Shown piece after piece: positions 1 through 13,566 of a stretch of DNA of 64,000 nucleotides. Every line of letters begins with the position of its first letter. The first letter of the stretch is position 1. The stretch comes from Marisa cornuarietis (Eukaryota; Mollusca; Gastropoda; Architaenioglossa; Ampullariidae), in the NCBI GenBank assembly GCA_004794655.1, contig SMMW01000149.1, positions 1,240,001-1,304,000 of the forward strand, written 5' to 3'. The notes under the pieces are model-generated. The model saw only the letters and a program-made list of their open reading frames with translations, was not told where the DNA came from and did no database searches. The translations under genes were made by a program, and so were the position numbers.

Positions 1-509
1 TGATTTGTTGTCCAAGTGAGTATGTTATCCTGGCTTATTGAATTTGTATCTTTCATATTAATTATTTTCTATTTATAGTCGTCCACTTCTTGATCACTAA
101 CGATGACTCCGAAAGAAATACATTATTAAGTAATACTGAAGTTCTGCTTTCAACCTCGCTGCTATTATTGACACGGGGTCAAACAATCAGGACGTGCTGG
201 ACAACTGCTGTCCTTTCAGTCACATACATTTGGAGGAATTACTAACTTATAGTTAGGTTTAAGGTAAGGGTTTTAGAGTTAGGTTGACTGTTGTGGAGAC
301 TTCTCTTCAAGACTGCGCCACATATCGACATATCGAAGCAGACGATCTGCAGTCATGTGACTAGCTTTAACCCCGCCCACTGCTCCGCCATTTATGTCAC
401 GTGCACATTTGTTCCTTTTCCTAAACCATTTTTTAAAGCTCATCTCCAAACCCAGCAAATGGGGCTGCATGCTCACACCAGGCAGGCGAGCTATTGGTGC
501 CCACAACTG
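1..509 (-). other. 3' flank / 3' UTR of TPR gene copy A
   Basis: This sequence lies downstream of the copy-A stop codon. It is similar to 16024-16536 over its whole length, as expected inside the duplication. Translated open stretches here are conserved only because the DNA is. They follow an in-frame stop and show no domain. No clear polyadenylation site could be assigned. Confidence 0.6.
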
Positions 510-3500
510 TTACATGAGATCAGAAACTCTTCTTTGGTCATCTATGTTAATCTCCACTCGTCTCCACAGTTCTCTGATGTCTTCAATGTCGGGAAAAATG
601 TTACAAAAATGACAGGAAGCCACCACGTCTGACGTCAGTTCCTCCAGCTGCTCAGCCCTGATGACGTCAAATTGTCCTTCCAGTTGCTTGACTGTTTCAA
701 AGATGGCGTGGTGCTCCATGAGCTGTGGAGAAAGTTCTCCTTCAAACTGCTTCAGCAGCTACAGAGAACAGACAGTAGATGAAAGACGATGAAAGCAAAT
801 TTACGAGTTTTGTGTATTTCTCGTACATCTCTCATTTCACCAGGTACAGGATCGCAAAACTGCGTGTCGCCGCGCCCGTTTGTAATCCGTGAATTTTACG
901 GAGCACTAAATAATATTTAGATGTTCATATATTACACAAAAATCACATGTATATCAAATTACACAGGCACAGCTATGCACAAATTCAAAATTAATTTCTT
1001 ACTCTTTTCTCTCTACCTCTCTCTTTCCCACACACCCGCAGAAATATTATATCAACATATAAACTCATGTGCGAACAGATGTAGACAGAAGAACCGCACA
1101 GATAAGCACGCACGGAGGCCTGCACACAACTAAAAGACTCCACACGCGCACAAACGCATAAGCTCAGGGACACACAGCAGGGTATCAAGGCGTGCATACC
1201 TGCATACACACGCACGCTCGCACGCAAATACAGCAAGCATACGCCCACAAAGAGCAAATTAACAATACACCTATACACACATACACGCACAAACATACAC
1301 CCAGACACGACCCACCTGTTCAACCACCTCCAAGTAGGAGCCAGTCTCGCTCCAACGCCAGCAGGCCAGCTGCATGCAATGTTCCGCACATGACAACACC
1401 ATCAATGTGCCTGATGCGCTGCGGCTCTGTTGCTTGGCATCAAGCACCTCCAGGACCTCCTGCAGGTAGCCACGCACCTGGCCGGCGTTATAGAGGGGTG
1501 GTGTGACGTAGACATGGGCCAAGAACATGGACACGTTACCGCGTAGTTCATGGTGAGGAGTGCACTCTGCCAGGATGCTCCTGGCTTTCAGCAAATGGTC
1601 CGCAGCACTCTGGAAGTCGTGTCTGTGTTGAAACGGGTTACATCATTGAATTATATCACTGGGTGAGTTTTGAGATCCGACGTCAGTCTCGTCAATAATT
1701 TGGATTTTAATGAAAATTAATAAAAAAAAGAAAAATGCAATAAGAAGTCTTCAGTAAGCGCGAACGCACACTAGACTCTTCCTTTGCTCCCTCAAGATAT
1801 AAGACACTTGGGGTCGGTTTCATGTATGGTCTTACGTCGGACTTTGTGTTAAGCCCACGTGTTCCAGCTTATCTTCCAAAAGCCCCCGTTGGCTTGCTTC
1901 CAAGTAAGATCGTTAGTACAATTTTTGATCCACCGGTTTCACGTGTCCAACTCAACCATTCAGAAGCACACTTAGCGATGTCGGCTTGCACTTCAAACCA
2001 CCGATTAAAGACTTGTTAAGATCTCGCATGCAACCAACCATCGAAACCGAGTTTTAGAGAAGATGTCCATAGTCACCTCAAGATGCAGACTTGCGCAAGG
2101 CCCGCTTGAGTTAAGGCTGTGTTGAAGTGCAGCCACCCGTACTGTTCCCGGATCTTCAACGCTTCTTGTATGTGCGCCATTGCCGTGTCTGTACCAATAC
2201 ATGCAACACAAGCTGCGAAGCATGCAAACAATTGCATACACACAAACCCACTCATAAAGTCGCACATACAGATGTGTGTAAATATTTTTAGACAAACAAA
2301 CATCAATAAACAATATACGTAAACTCGCGAATTTGTGTAGACGGGTAGAGTTATTGGCTGTGAATCTTTAACGTTGCCTTTAAAATAAACGTTAAGTACA
2401 CAAAAGTTTCTAAGTAGGCTGGAAAGACAAAACAAAGCAAAATTGTCTTCTAGAGCAATATTTGGCTGCTAAGGGCTCAGAGTGCAGGCGGTGCCAGGGT
2501 TAGAGGTCACGTGATGTGTGTCTTACCATAGTGCCCTCGCCTGCTGTACTGCATGCCCACGTTGATGAGCAAAGGAACCAGGTCTGAAGGCGCCATGCTG
2601 GGAAGCCCTCTCCTTTCCTGCAGAGACTGCCGGTAAAAATGCAGCGCCAGATCCTGATTGTCACCGCCTGTTACACAAAATAGCACATCATCATCATCAT
2701 CATCATCATGAACATGCATCAAGCCATAACTTATTTGTTAATCAAGAGCTGACTAAAATTCTACGACCTATTTTATTGAGAATAAACAAATACGCTTAAG
2801 CTTAGTCGAAACCAAACTTCCCACTAAGCCTTACTCAGAAATAAACCGCCACAGGTGAGAGGGAGGAGAGTGATTTCCCTTTACTTTACCGGCCTGAGAG
2901 GACTAGCAGTGCGGATTTCTTTAGATTTTGCTATTTTTCTGAGTAATTTTGATGTTTATCGTTTAAAATCCATCGTTTGACCTGTCGAGATCTTACTGAT
3001 GTGCTGGACTGTCGGTCCTGATTGTGACATTTTGTTGACTTCTACGGCTTCAGCTGGTCTGCTGGTCCTTTTTTCAAACGACGCCATTTTTCATCTCAGT
3101 CCAGTTTCTTGTTTGTACACGTCGACAGCGAGACGAACTTTGTGCACTGTGACTAAACTGCTTGATGACTAGAAGCAACAAAACAGCTGTTTTGACCTGC
3201 GGAAAGGTTTATACTAAGCATTCTTGATCTGTTCTTTTCTAGTGACTCCCTCGATGACATAAACGATTGCAGATCTAAACTCTTAAGTCTTGGCCAGCGA
3301 AACGTGTAACCAAACTGCACAGACAAATCTGGTCCTTTATTTTCTTCTGTCTGCGTGATTTCTTTTCAATAATTTAATTGGATTTCGTAGACATGTTGGA
3401 TAATATACTAGTGTGTTCGTTGTGTTCTTAATCAGATAGCGCTACACTTTTCACCGTTCTACGTTTTATCCTGTTTCATTCCTGTCGTCATTGTTGGTTT

Positions 3501-4386
3501 CTTCAATTTCTCACTATCATTATTATTATCGTTGTTATAATTATTATTATTTGCAAAGCGCCATGAGCTTACTCATATGGCTGAAATATGGCGCTATATA
3601 AGATGAACTTGATGATGATTATTATTAATATTTCATGCGTTAAAGACTGTAGTTTCAAAATCTGTCCTCATTCGCTCACTCACTCTTTTCGACGTAGCAC
3701 CCATCTTGTGCATGCATTTTTGATAGATGGTAAAATTGTTAATAAAATTATTTTGATGCTAGTGCAGAATAAATGACAAGTGGAACGCTGAAACCAACAA
3801 ATAGACACACGAGGAGCTGCACTGAGTGCCCGTCTGTGTTTGATTACCGAAATAAAGAAGTATACTTGTAGACCAGACACCACAAGACGCCATCTTGGTA
3901 GCGTACGCCTACCTTAATGTCTTCTATAATAAAATTGATCTCATGGTAATCCTTAGATTTCTACTAACCAGGTGTAATAAGGAGTAGGGCTGGTATACTT
4001 AAAAGACAAATTATTAACACATTCAATCGGCATGGTTTACACACATTTTGAACAGCAGATGTGTCACAAACCTTTAAAGTGCGCCCCACCCTCTATCCCC
4101 TGTCACAAATGTTTCTTTGCTCTGTCAGAACAGGTTGTTAAGAACCAAGTCGCTCACTGCGTTCGTAGATAAGACCAAGGTTATTGAGCAGCGTTGTTCT
4201 GTCTGGATGATAGGTTGTGAGCTGGGAACATAGCTCCAGTGCTTCCTCCACCATTTTCTTTGCCTCTTCCAGTTTACCTAACAAGACAAGATAAAGCTCT
4301 CTAAAATTTCTTTATACAAATTATATATTTAAGTGACACAAATATATATCTGACATAGACATTTTTAACTAGACGAAAGTGTGAAG

Positions 4387-4419
<33 letters not shown>

Positions 4420-7400
4420 GCACATAGTCGGCCAAAAGTATGTATATAGCAACATTCCTGATTCTTGTCCCTGACACTGTGACACAAAGTAACAAACTCC
4501 AGTGAACATCAATGCCCACAAATGCTCGCTGGATGCTCCTATTAATTCAATGAAGTAATGAAAACATAACAAAAATAAAAAAACACCATGACCTGTAGTC
4601 CTTATTGTGCTTTTGGTATAATCTCTGTGTGTATATATACATTGTATATGTCTGTGATGTATATAAATAGTAGTGCGCTAGTATTATCACTCATTCTTAT
4701 GTTTACACAAGACTGATGTCTGCTCACGCTCACCTCTAAAGATTAAGGGCAGGGACAGGTAGCAGCGAAGTCTGATGGGGAAGAATATCACCTGTGAATC
4801 GTCCACGTCCGCAGTGTCTTTAGAAAAGTCCCTCGCCATACTCAGATACCTGTCAACAGGGACGACCATGGCTTATAGGGCACAGTGCACAGGACGTTTA
4901 TTTTTCAAATGACTTGCCTGAACAGTGTGTGAAAGATGATACTTCTTGGAGAATGATCCTCCGGTTTCTTCCCTTCTTCAGATACATACCTACCGACAAC
5001 ATCGAGTTCAGACAGAGGTTGAAACAGTAACGTTACCAATATGAATATGCTTCGCCTAGGATACGGTCCCATCTCGCATATGTGCAGCGGCGAACCCCTG
5101 TATGGTTGTGATATTAGTGGGTGTTTTAATGTGCAATTGCATGTTCGTAGGCTAACATATGAAAGATTGAAGGTGGTTTTTCACTCATGCTATCATCAGT
5201 TATTGAAAAAAATACAGTCTGTAAGATTCGAAAAAATAACCCTTGTGCTGTACTTTGTTTCGTCTATCTCGTTCGTACATAACGCTTGTACTTGTTTAGG
5301 TACATATTGACAACTAGAGATAAAATCCCAAAAATAAAAGCAAGACTGTTTTAGAATAATAGAGTCTAAACAGGATTAGAAAGATGTGATTATGAGATAC
5401 AAGGTTAATCAGGGTACATGGGATACTGAATGACGTCCAAAGGGTAGGAGATTCAAAGCAGAAGATGGATATAATACAATCAAATAGGGCAAGCAGACGA
5501 AGCATAAGGTCTCGTAGTGTAGTAAATTCAAAAGGTCAGCGTTTACAGGTCTTCACCCAGTCACATTTGAGGTGTTGTAGCTGAATCCAAGCCCAAGGCA
5601 TGTGATAAACATAGAACCAACACGATGTAGATAAGCAGATATACAATACAAAAGAAATGTATCAAGGTAATTCGCACATACAAATTTCTTAACGACATCA
5701 CATGCAATCCGCGTCCATCTTCTTACTCTGAGTATGACAAGATACCTATAGGCTTCATCGTGTTGACCCAGGCGGAAGTACATAAGACCGAGGTCAAGCA
5801 GCATGCGCGCGTAATGTACAGTAGGCTCTGCGTCTGTCAGTTCAGTGACGGAGTCTTTTACTCTGCGAAGAGCCTCGTTCCAGTCTGTGCCTGGAAGATA
5901 ATGTAAATATAATTACAGACAGCCTACAGTCTGTCCTCGTCACCGCGAGGGTTCATTTCTGTTTCTTTTTTGAAGACGTTTTTAATCGAGCAACATTATT
6001 ATTGTCGAAGATGTATGTCTGAAATATCTTTCATACGACAGTCATATAAACATTTGCCAGACACATTTACCTCAACTTTCCTGAAGATATCTCTTAATGA
6101 AACTAATCCTTGTCTCGCTGTTCGATCAGAGCACACTAGCTGCAATTGTATAGTGTGCTGTAAAAATCCAGGCTTTGGTTTGGAGTTGCCAATGATGCCT
6201 TGTGTATTTAAGACAATATGACGGTGGTAGGGGGGGGGAACACCAAAAAGGATATTATCCAATACAGGGTCCTTCAGCTGTTGACCAGTTGAAGATGTAT
6301 CTGTTTGCGTAAAATTGTTCAAATTTTTAGACGATGGTAGTTTACAAAGGAAACGTGAGTCATATAAAAGGTCATCACTACCTGTAAACCAGTAATTTTT
6401 TTTAATTTATTAGTGATTAACATTTTCCAGGCACTTGATTGGTACTTTAAACGCTTGACGCCGTATAGGTGAAGGGGAATAAATACGTCTTTTCCTGTCT
6501 CAGTAATTACAGACCTTCAATTTGGCTCATAGCAGTTCCCGTCAAGCCCCACAGCACGGCATGGTCACGTGACGTTCCGAACATCTTGGCAGCTCGAGCC
6601 ATGTCCTCCAAGAACTTCTTCGCTTCTTTGGGGAAACATTTGACAAGTAGCCTGTCCGCTGCCAGCGCCACCTGTCGACACGTCTTCTGCGTTAAGCAAC
6701 GGCAAGATATTGACTGTAATTAAAAAAAAATGTTAGCAGCTGTAACGCTGGCAACGACAACATCGAAACAAATACACCAGCATCATTCACCACAACCTCA
6801 AAAGCAGGAACAGGAAAAAGGGAATCGGAAATTTGCACAATCCTAGTGATGAGAAAATATACCGTCCATACGTTTTCAGATAAATCGTCAGCAGTGGCGA
6901 GGGAAGATGCTTTCCTTTTGGGGGCGGGGGGGGAGCTCCATGCTGACAGTGAACGACGTTCACATTCTTGCCTTCCCAGTATCTTTTTTTGAAGGGGCGG
7001 TGCCCCCTTTCCCCACCCCCACCCCCCGTTCCTACGCCACTGGTCAGTTATATGTGTAATGGATACATAAACATAAAAAGGTGATTTTTATATTAATTTT
7101 GTCGTAGCTATGAGCTGGAATTAAGCCGTATGACAACGCTGAGCCTTTTGTCCACTTGAAACGTTTTTGTGTCCTGTGCCTCCTCCCAGACCTTTTCCAG
7201 AATAATATTAACCAGATCCTCCGCGTACTTTTCTTTTACTTTAAAATCTCGACTAAACACTCCTCTAAGTTGTGAAGAAATAGAGGATGAAGATGTGTAA
7301 TACGAGATGTGGATAGGGAGGTCGGGTAGTGCAAAACAACTTGAGACGCTTTAAACTTCCTGAAGAACGGGAAAGCTGTGGTTCAGACGCAGGCGGAATT

Positions 7401-8487
7401 TTCTAATTGTTAACAATTGTTAACGGTTAATATCTTTATCTTTTGTAGCTTCAGCTTCATCAGTTCGTCCTTGAGGGAAGATCAGTTCTACCAGATCGTA
7501 GCTACGGCTCCATAACTAGTGTAAGCAGGTGTACCTAAGGCAGGACACAGCGCGGAATGAATGTACACAAATGAAAAAAATGAAAGAGAATCAACTCAGA
7601 CCTGGAACGAGGAAACGCAGATGTATACATTGACAGAACAGGAGTGACAAGAATTCGCCTGTACGGGTAGGACAGTTTACCTGAAGAAAAGCCGGGTAGG
7701 TGTTTCTCGTGCAATGGATGGCCTGTTGCAGCACTCGCTCCAGACGAGGCCAGTCGCCGGCGACGTAACCCACCACCGTCTGCTGCGACTCCATGAACAG
7801 TTTGGTCTGCGCATGCTCCAGTACGTTTCCAAGGAACGTCACCACACGCAGCCTAGCCTGGTGACGTCCAATCAAACGTCAAGACACAACATTGAGTGAA
7901 TGCAGTCGCGTGCACTGAACATGACAGTCCAGTCAGCGGGATGGAGAAGTCGTGGGGTGTGCAAAATGGGGTGTGCGTTGCTACGAGGAAAGAAGTTGCA
8001 CCCAACAGTGCAACATCAATCAATGAAGTCAATTAAGTGCAGTTTACTCAATTTTGTTAAGGTTTTCCCCCATGATGCGTGTCATAGAAAACAAGGAACA
8101 TGTACAACTAGCTGCATTACAATGACAATTAAGGCAATGACATCACAATCACAATTTTTTATTTACGAGAGGGTAGAATAAGCAAGCGTACTTTTTTCAC
8201 TGAAAGGATCAACTAAATTACTAAACAAATATAAACATGTATGCCATCAACAGAGAATGGAGGAGGAATACGATAATACAATACAATACAATACATCTTT
8301 ATTGTCTATGTCTGGTCACAACAGAGATAGAAATTTTCCTTTGTTGCTGGGAGCTCCCACAGTTAACTGGAGAAAAAAATACATAATAAACTGAAAAAAA
8401 ATTACGATCACACCTCATACACTCATACAGTTACACTCATGCTTAACCCTCTCACACCTATGACAGTTAGCAGATGCACATTCTCTT

Positions 8488-8554
<67 letters not shown>

Positions 8555-11500
8555 TTCAGGCTAGGTACATTTGTTAGTCCTGTTCAGGAGTGCTATTGCA
8601 GTTGGTAAGAATGACTTGGCAAAGGCACTCTTCCTGGCGACCACTTGCTTCCATCTACGGCCAGAGGGTAACATTTGGAAGTGGCGATGTAGTGGGTGAG
8701 AGGGGTCTGTGATGATTCTGACGGCCTTTAACCTCACAGCCTTGATGTATAAATCACCTAAAGGTCTTTGTGGAGAACCAATGATCTTGCTGGCACTCTT
8801 GATCACTCTCATTAAACAAGCTTTATCTTTGAGAGAGAGAACGCCAAACCACACTGACATATTGAATGTTAAGATGCTTTCGATTAGACTGCGATATACT
8901 GACTCAAGGACAGGGCCACTGACACCGAAATTCTTCAGTTGCCTCAGCAGGAACAGGCGCTGATGTGCTTTCCTGGAAACAATGCTGGTGTTTTCCTGAA
9001 AGGACAGTTTGCTGTCTAGCACTGTGCCGAGGTACCTAAAACTTTGCACCTGTTCTATTGTCTCATTATCAATAATGTGGGCAGGTTGATGTTTTCTTCT
9101 GTCAAGGACCACTTCTTTAGTTTTAGAGACATTGAGCACCAGAAAGTTTTCTTCAAACCATGAGTGTAATTTTTGAACCTGGAGGAAATAGCTTGCAAGT
9201 GACTTCTCGTCCTTGAGCCGAGCAACCAATGCCATATCATCTGCAAACTTAATCAAGGATAGGGCACAATTCGAGAATTCCGTCCGGACTTCACTAGTGT
9301 AAACAGAGAACAGTATTGGGGACAAAACACACCCCTGTGGGGCTCCGGTATTTATGATCAGAGTGGTCGAGACTTGCCTCCCATGCTGACCCGTTGTGGC
9401 CGGTCCCGGAGAAACTCCCTCATCCAGAGCACTAGGGTTGAGTGAACGTTTAGTGCTAGGAGACGTTGTAAGAGCAGGTGTGGCTGAATGGTATTAAAAG
9501 CAGATGAAAAGTCCATGAATAGGATACGCACGTATGTACCAGTGCCATCCAGATGGTTTGCTACCAGGTTGTAGAGTGTCAAACAGGCATCATCCACTCC
9601 TCTTTTCGCTTTGTATGCAAACTGGTAGGGGTCTAGTTGATCAGCAATGGCATTGACTAATTGGTTGCAAACAACTCTCTCCATGCACTTAGCAAGAATA
9701 GGGGTCAAGGCCACTGGTCGGAAGTCATTTAGTTCTTTGGCATGTGACTTTTTTGGCACTGGAATAATAGTTGAGGTCTTCCATAGCTTGGGGAAGAACT
9801 GCCTGTTCAGGAACAGGTGGAACAAATGTGTGATCATTGGGCTCAGCTGCTGGGCGCAAGATCTGAGCACCCGTCCTTTTAGGCCGTCTGGACCAGGAGC
9901 TTTAAAGGGATTAATTCGGGACAGGCAAGATGTTACGGCATTCTCGTCCACTAAGATATCACATGGTGACAGGGAAGAACAGATCAATTCACATTCTCGA
10001 GTAAAGTCTTGTATATCAAACCTGGCATAAAACTTGTTTAAGTCATTGGCAAGGTCTGCAGCCTCACATCCTACCTCCTGTTTTTTTGTTGTGCGACCCA
10101 TCATTTTGTTTAGTCCCAACCAAGCCTCGCGTGCGTTCCCTTCCCTTAGTTTCGTTTCTACCTTTTTCTTATATTCGATCTTCGCCAGCCTTGTCTTCTG
10201 CCGAAATTCTTTGTTCCGATCTCTTACCTGTCCCGTATCACCCTGGATAAATGCATGCTTCTTGGCAACAAGGCAAGCTTTCAGGTCTTTGGTAATCCAT
10301 GGCTTATTGTTTGCAAACAGTTTGATTGTTTTCGGTTTCACAACACAATCTTCACAGAACTGGATGTAGGCCGTGACAGTTTCTGTGAGTTCATCGTAAT
10401 CAGAGCAGCTGTCAAAGAACAGCTGCCAGTCTGTTGCCTCATAACAGCCCCTCAGTGCCTCGATCTTGTCATGAGACCACTGCTTGATCTCTATGGCGTT
10501 TGGTTTAGCAGTTTTCACTTTCTGTCTGTATCTTGGGATAAGATGAACCACATTGTGGTCGGATCTACCCAAAGGGGGCCTGCATCTGCTTGCATAGGCA
10601 TTCGAGATAGAGCTGTAGCATTTGTCTAACACACGATTCTGCCGAGTGGGACAGCTAACATGTTGGTATAGGGAGGGTAATTCAGCACTAATATCACATT
10701 TATTGAAGTCGCCGAGGATAAATACAGCCTGGTCAGTGGATCTATGTAAGGCCTTGTTGTAGCTGCATGGCTGCTATCTGAGCGGCGGCGTCCTTGTTGT
10801 CAGGTCCGGGAACGTACACCAAAATGACTGTCACTTGCCCGAATTCACGTGGCAAGTAGAACGGCCGAAACGACACAGTTAGGATTTCATACGACACAGA
10901 ACTAGTTGTTTCACGTATCGTGAACTCCGTGGCCCAATTTTTGTTTACAAATATACACAGCCCTCCGCCTTTATTTTTTTCCGTGTTTTCGTTATTCCTG
11001 TCATGCCTAATCGTAGTGAAACCCTCGAGGTGGACATCCGTTTTGTTGCTACTAAGCCAGGTCTCTGTAACACAAATTAGGCTGCTACAGCGATAGTCGC
11101 GGTCGTATTTCACCAGCGTAGCGAGTTCTGCCATTTTGTTATCAATGGAGCGGGCGTTGGTTAAGGTAATCAGCGGCAGCGGGAGTCGACAGCCTCTCCG
11201 CCGTACCCTGTTCCTGACCCCTCCTCTAGATCCTCGTTTTTTCTTCGCGGTCTTCTTTCCTGAGTGGACTCGAGTTTTATCACTTTCTCCGCTGTTGGGT
11301 GTCTTGATGTGCTCGGACCAGTCGATGCGTGGGAAGTCAGGTGGTGGGACGCAAACGCTGGGCCGAAGAGCAATCAAATACTCACGCGAGAAGGGCGGCT
11401 GTCCGCCATGCGAGCCGCCATGATGTTCGGCGTGGTCTAGCGTGGGAAATGCGAAACTCGTTGAAGCAGCGAGGAGCAGCACACAGAACTCCCAGAATAT

Positions 11501-12426
11501 ACACAGAGTAAAACCATCCATCTTGCAGTCTTACACTACTAGTCGGTATTAAAAAACACTCATTAAAAATAAGAGAAAGTAAACAAAAGGTGGGAGCTCT
11601 CTCAACAGGGTCGGATCGACGAGAGTCGCGCCCCTTATCAACATTAATATATACATGTATATATATTTACGAGGGGGTGGAGGTAAGTATCTCAAATGGT
11701 TTAAATCTTTGAATCTGAAAGCACATCCTAGTGCTAGTCTCATCGATGGTGGATAAGAGAGCTCAGAAAATGGTCATTGTGATTTAGGTATTCAGTAAAT
11801 ATTTTCGTAAACAGGTTAGAGACTTCATTTTGCTAGATATAAGGAGGGAGGCTATTCTAAAACACGTTCCCTGAGTGTTTCAGGTTGGTATTATTGGAAA
11901 AGGGCTGGTCACGTTAGAAATGTTCGCCTCACCCACCCATATCTTACCTAGTCCTCCGTCACCACGTGACCTGGATTTAAGTAGGTCAGTTCTTGAAATA
12001 AGGATATTCAGTTTTATAGAAGTTCGCGTATAATGTATACATGTGAATTTTTTTAAATAAGCCAGCAGAGCACTAATTCTCGAGAATTTCAGTGACATTC
12101 TCCCTGGCTAGACAGACGGTCACCCACCCATGTCTTACCCGATCATCCGTCACCACGTGACCCAGTCGTGTGGCAGGAGGCAGAAGTACCGGCGCGACGT
12201 TCCGCTGCAACGACCCCGTGACCTCCCGCGTCTGGGGGCAGTAGTGGGCGAGGAGAAGCAGCAAGGTCTGCATCTTCCCAGCATTCCGTGCGTCATCCTG
12301 CAGCTGCTGCTGCTGACGGCAGTCTATCACAGCCTGTAGCGCCACCTGTGAGAAGTCGCCGCCCTGCAGTAACCGCCCCAGCTCCCTCACCTGGTCGTCG
12401 CTGTCGTTTTCCTCAGCTATCTTCAT
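510..12426 (-). CDS. TPR-repeat protein, copy A (10 exons, 603 aa)
   Basis: Exons, all on the minus strand in transcript order: 12139-12426, 7681-7857, 6515-6671, 5746-5890, 4734-4849, 4158-4277, 2527-2667, 2077-2188, 1316-1622 and 510-758. All introns are GT-AG and phases join cleanly to give 1812 nt, ending in SDLM and a stop. The start was chosen as the ATG opening a 96-codon first exon that is conserved in copy B. About five TPR-like helical pairs sit near residues 233-265 (LLDLGLMYFRLGQHDEAYRY), 283-315, 321-352 (LLNNLGLIYERSGDNQDLAL), 365-399 and 403-438. No signal peptide or membrane helix is evident, so a cytosolic scaffold is inferred. The TPRs resemble the kinesin-light-chain/TPR_12 style, but I do not recognise the family and assign no function. 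No frame breaks were seen despite a 3.4-kb LINE in intron 1. Confidence 0.9.
3320..3855. other. Copy-A-specific insertion in intron 6
   Basis: Copy B runs directly from 'gaaatgtgtttgactaac' to 'aagaagtatacttgtagac', whereas copy A has about 540 extra bases between the matching sequences. Within it, 3525-3640 has an (ATT)-rich stretch, then 'aaagcgccatgagc' and 'atggcgctatataa'. This arrangement is typical of the 3' ends of CR1/L2-type LINEs and their SINE partners. No coding domain was seen. Confidence 0.5.
6892..7042. mobile_element. Short MITE (family 1), copy in intron 2 of copy A
   Basis: This is a 151-bp element bounded by CAGTGGCG and CGCCACTG and flanked by a 5-bp direct repeat, GTCAG (6887-6891 and 7043-7047). 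Copy B has the empty site 'cgtcagttatatg', so the insertion postdates the duplication or was lost from B. The internal stretch containing 'gaacgacgttcacattcttg' is shared, in inverse orientation, with the element at 13978-14104. There is no coding capacity, so a non-autonomous DNA transposon is inferred. The superfamily is unassigned. Confidence 0.85.
8487..8550. repeat. (CT)n(CA)n microsatellite
   Basis: A short CT run is followed by about 25 CA units, just downstream of the LINE coding end and before its 3' tail. Confidence 0.95.
8561..11521 (-). pseudogene. LINE endonuclease-reverse transcriptase, frameshifted
   Basis: The polyprotein reads in three successive frames: endonuclease 11521 to about 10745, end of endonuclease plus most of RT about 10745-9358, and RT catalytic core plus C-terminus about 9355-8561. 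The breaks fall after AAMQLQQ and just before STTLIINTGAPQGC, consistent with two small indels. The FADD catalytic box is intact. The element is therefore probably inactive but not old. It has no role in the host TPR gene apart from lying in its first intron. Confidence 0.85.
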
Positions 12427-12811
12427 CGTCTAAGCAAGGGCTTTCTCGCATGAGCATATCGGCTGGAAAATCTGGCTCACCTTTCTGACTCTGAACACGT
12501 TAGAATATTAGACTGGTAGACTCAATTGTTACAATCAGTATACTCTAGTGATTATGTCACAATAATGGTAACGTATACAGCATTTGGTTGCTAATATTAA
12601 ACTGCACTGGATGCTACTGTGAAATGGAGCTGGTTGTTAATACTAAAGAACGATGCATGGAATAACTGGCCTGTGTGTTCAAAAGTCCGCTGAGGACAGT
12701 CCTCGCAAACAACTTGACATATTCGTTTTGTATTGCCCAACATCCTTGCATTGCTGTTGTGAATGTTTTCAATGTTTGTTGCACGGAAAAACTCTTGCGA
12801 TAAGGGTATTT

Positions 12812-12813
<2 letters not shown>

Positions 12814-12855
<42 letters not shown>
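12814..12855. repeat. (CA)n microsatellite
   Basis: An uninterrupted run of about 21 CA units lies upstream of copy-A exon 1. Confidence 0.95.
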
Positions 12856-12859
<4 letters not shown>

Positions 12860-13511
12860 GACCGCCAACAGCCAGTGTTTATTAAAGCTTCGTCGTATGT
12901 GTACCACCACGTTATCTTACTGTGTTATTCAACATAAAACCCGGATCTACTTCACTCGCTGTGACTGAAAGAATGACGAAGTGTAGAAAAATGTCCATGG
13001 TTCACACCAAGATATTGAAATGTAAGAAAATATCAATGGTTCACAGCAAGATGTTGAGATGTGTAAAATGTAAATGGTCAGCAGCGATAGCAAGTTAAAG
13101 TGAAGATTCACAACCAGTGTGACTATGACTCACAGTAAAGATTTTTTTAGAAATGTGCATGACTCATAAAAAAGATGCATAGAGATGTACATGGCTCATA
13201 GCAATGAGAAATTGAAAGAAAAAGGCAACGCCATTTATTCTGTCTCTGGAACAACTTACTTTTCTCTACCCGACATTCAAAAAGTCTTTAAACGCAAGTA
13301 TCTTCCGATCAGTGTACCAGCCTTAACAGTGATTTTTTTTCTACTCCTTTACACATTATTTTTGTCAGTTACCGTCCACATTTGAAAGTATGGGCTGATT
13401 GGAAGTTAATTTTACTTTTTTATTCCATATTTTAGGTGATGATGGAAATGGCTGCTGTTGTACGATCCTCTTGAAATGGGCTCAAGCCTTCTCAATAATA
13501 AGTTCGAATTT

Positions 13512-13566
<55 letters not shown>

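Larger units (their letters stand above)
8274..11635 (-). mobile_element. Non-LTR retrotransposon, Rex1/CR1-like, near full length
   Basis: This minus-strand LINE sits in intron 1 of copy A and is absent from copy B. Its 3' end carries an 'aataaagatg' signal and a tail of TATTG repeats at 8275-8300. The product has an APE-type endonuclease (TNARSIDNKMAEL, VTETWL, LGDFN, SDHN) followed by reverse transcriptase (NPFKAPGPDGLKG, NDFRPVALTPILAKCMERVV, GAPQGCVLSPILF, FADDMAL) and the C-terminal DPSHPLHRHFQMLPSGRRW block. This matches the Rex1/Babar group of the CR1 lineage as I know it. The 5' boundary is inferred from where similarity to copy B resumes. Confidence 0.9.

Noticed and set aside
279..506. 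Open frame on the minus strand downstream of TPR copy A, also open in copy B (16291-16533)
   Set aside because: It lies after the stop codon of the last exon. Similarity between copies is explained by the DNA duplication, and the composition is not protein-like.
1000..1260. Plus-strand open frames rich in His/Thr (also 23570-24073)
   Set aside because: They are translations of CA/CACG-rich intron sequence in intron 9 of the TPR genes. They show no coding signal.
5710..5746. Extending TPR exon 4 of copy A to a GTAAGA donor near 5725
   Set aside because: Copy B lacks that donor, and the phase then fails to join exon 5. The GTATCT donor at 5745 works in both copies.
6501..6514. Alternative donor GTAATT for TPR exon 3
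   Set aside because: It leaves a phase incompatible with exon 4, whereas GTCTGT (A) and GTTTGT (B) give a continuous frame.
9647..10629. Long plus-strand open frames (about 110-127 codons) across 9.6-10.6 kb
   Set aside because: They are antisense shadows of the LINE reverse-transcriptase frame on the minus strand.
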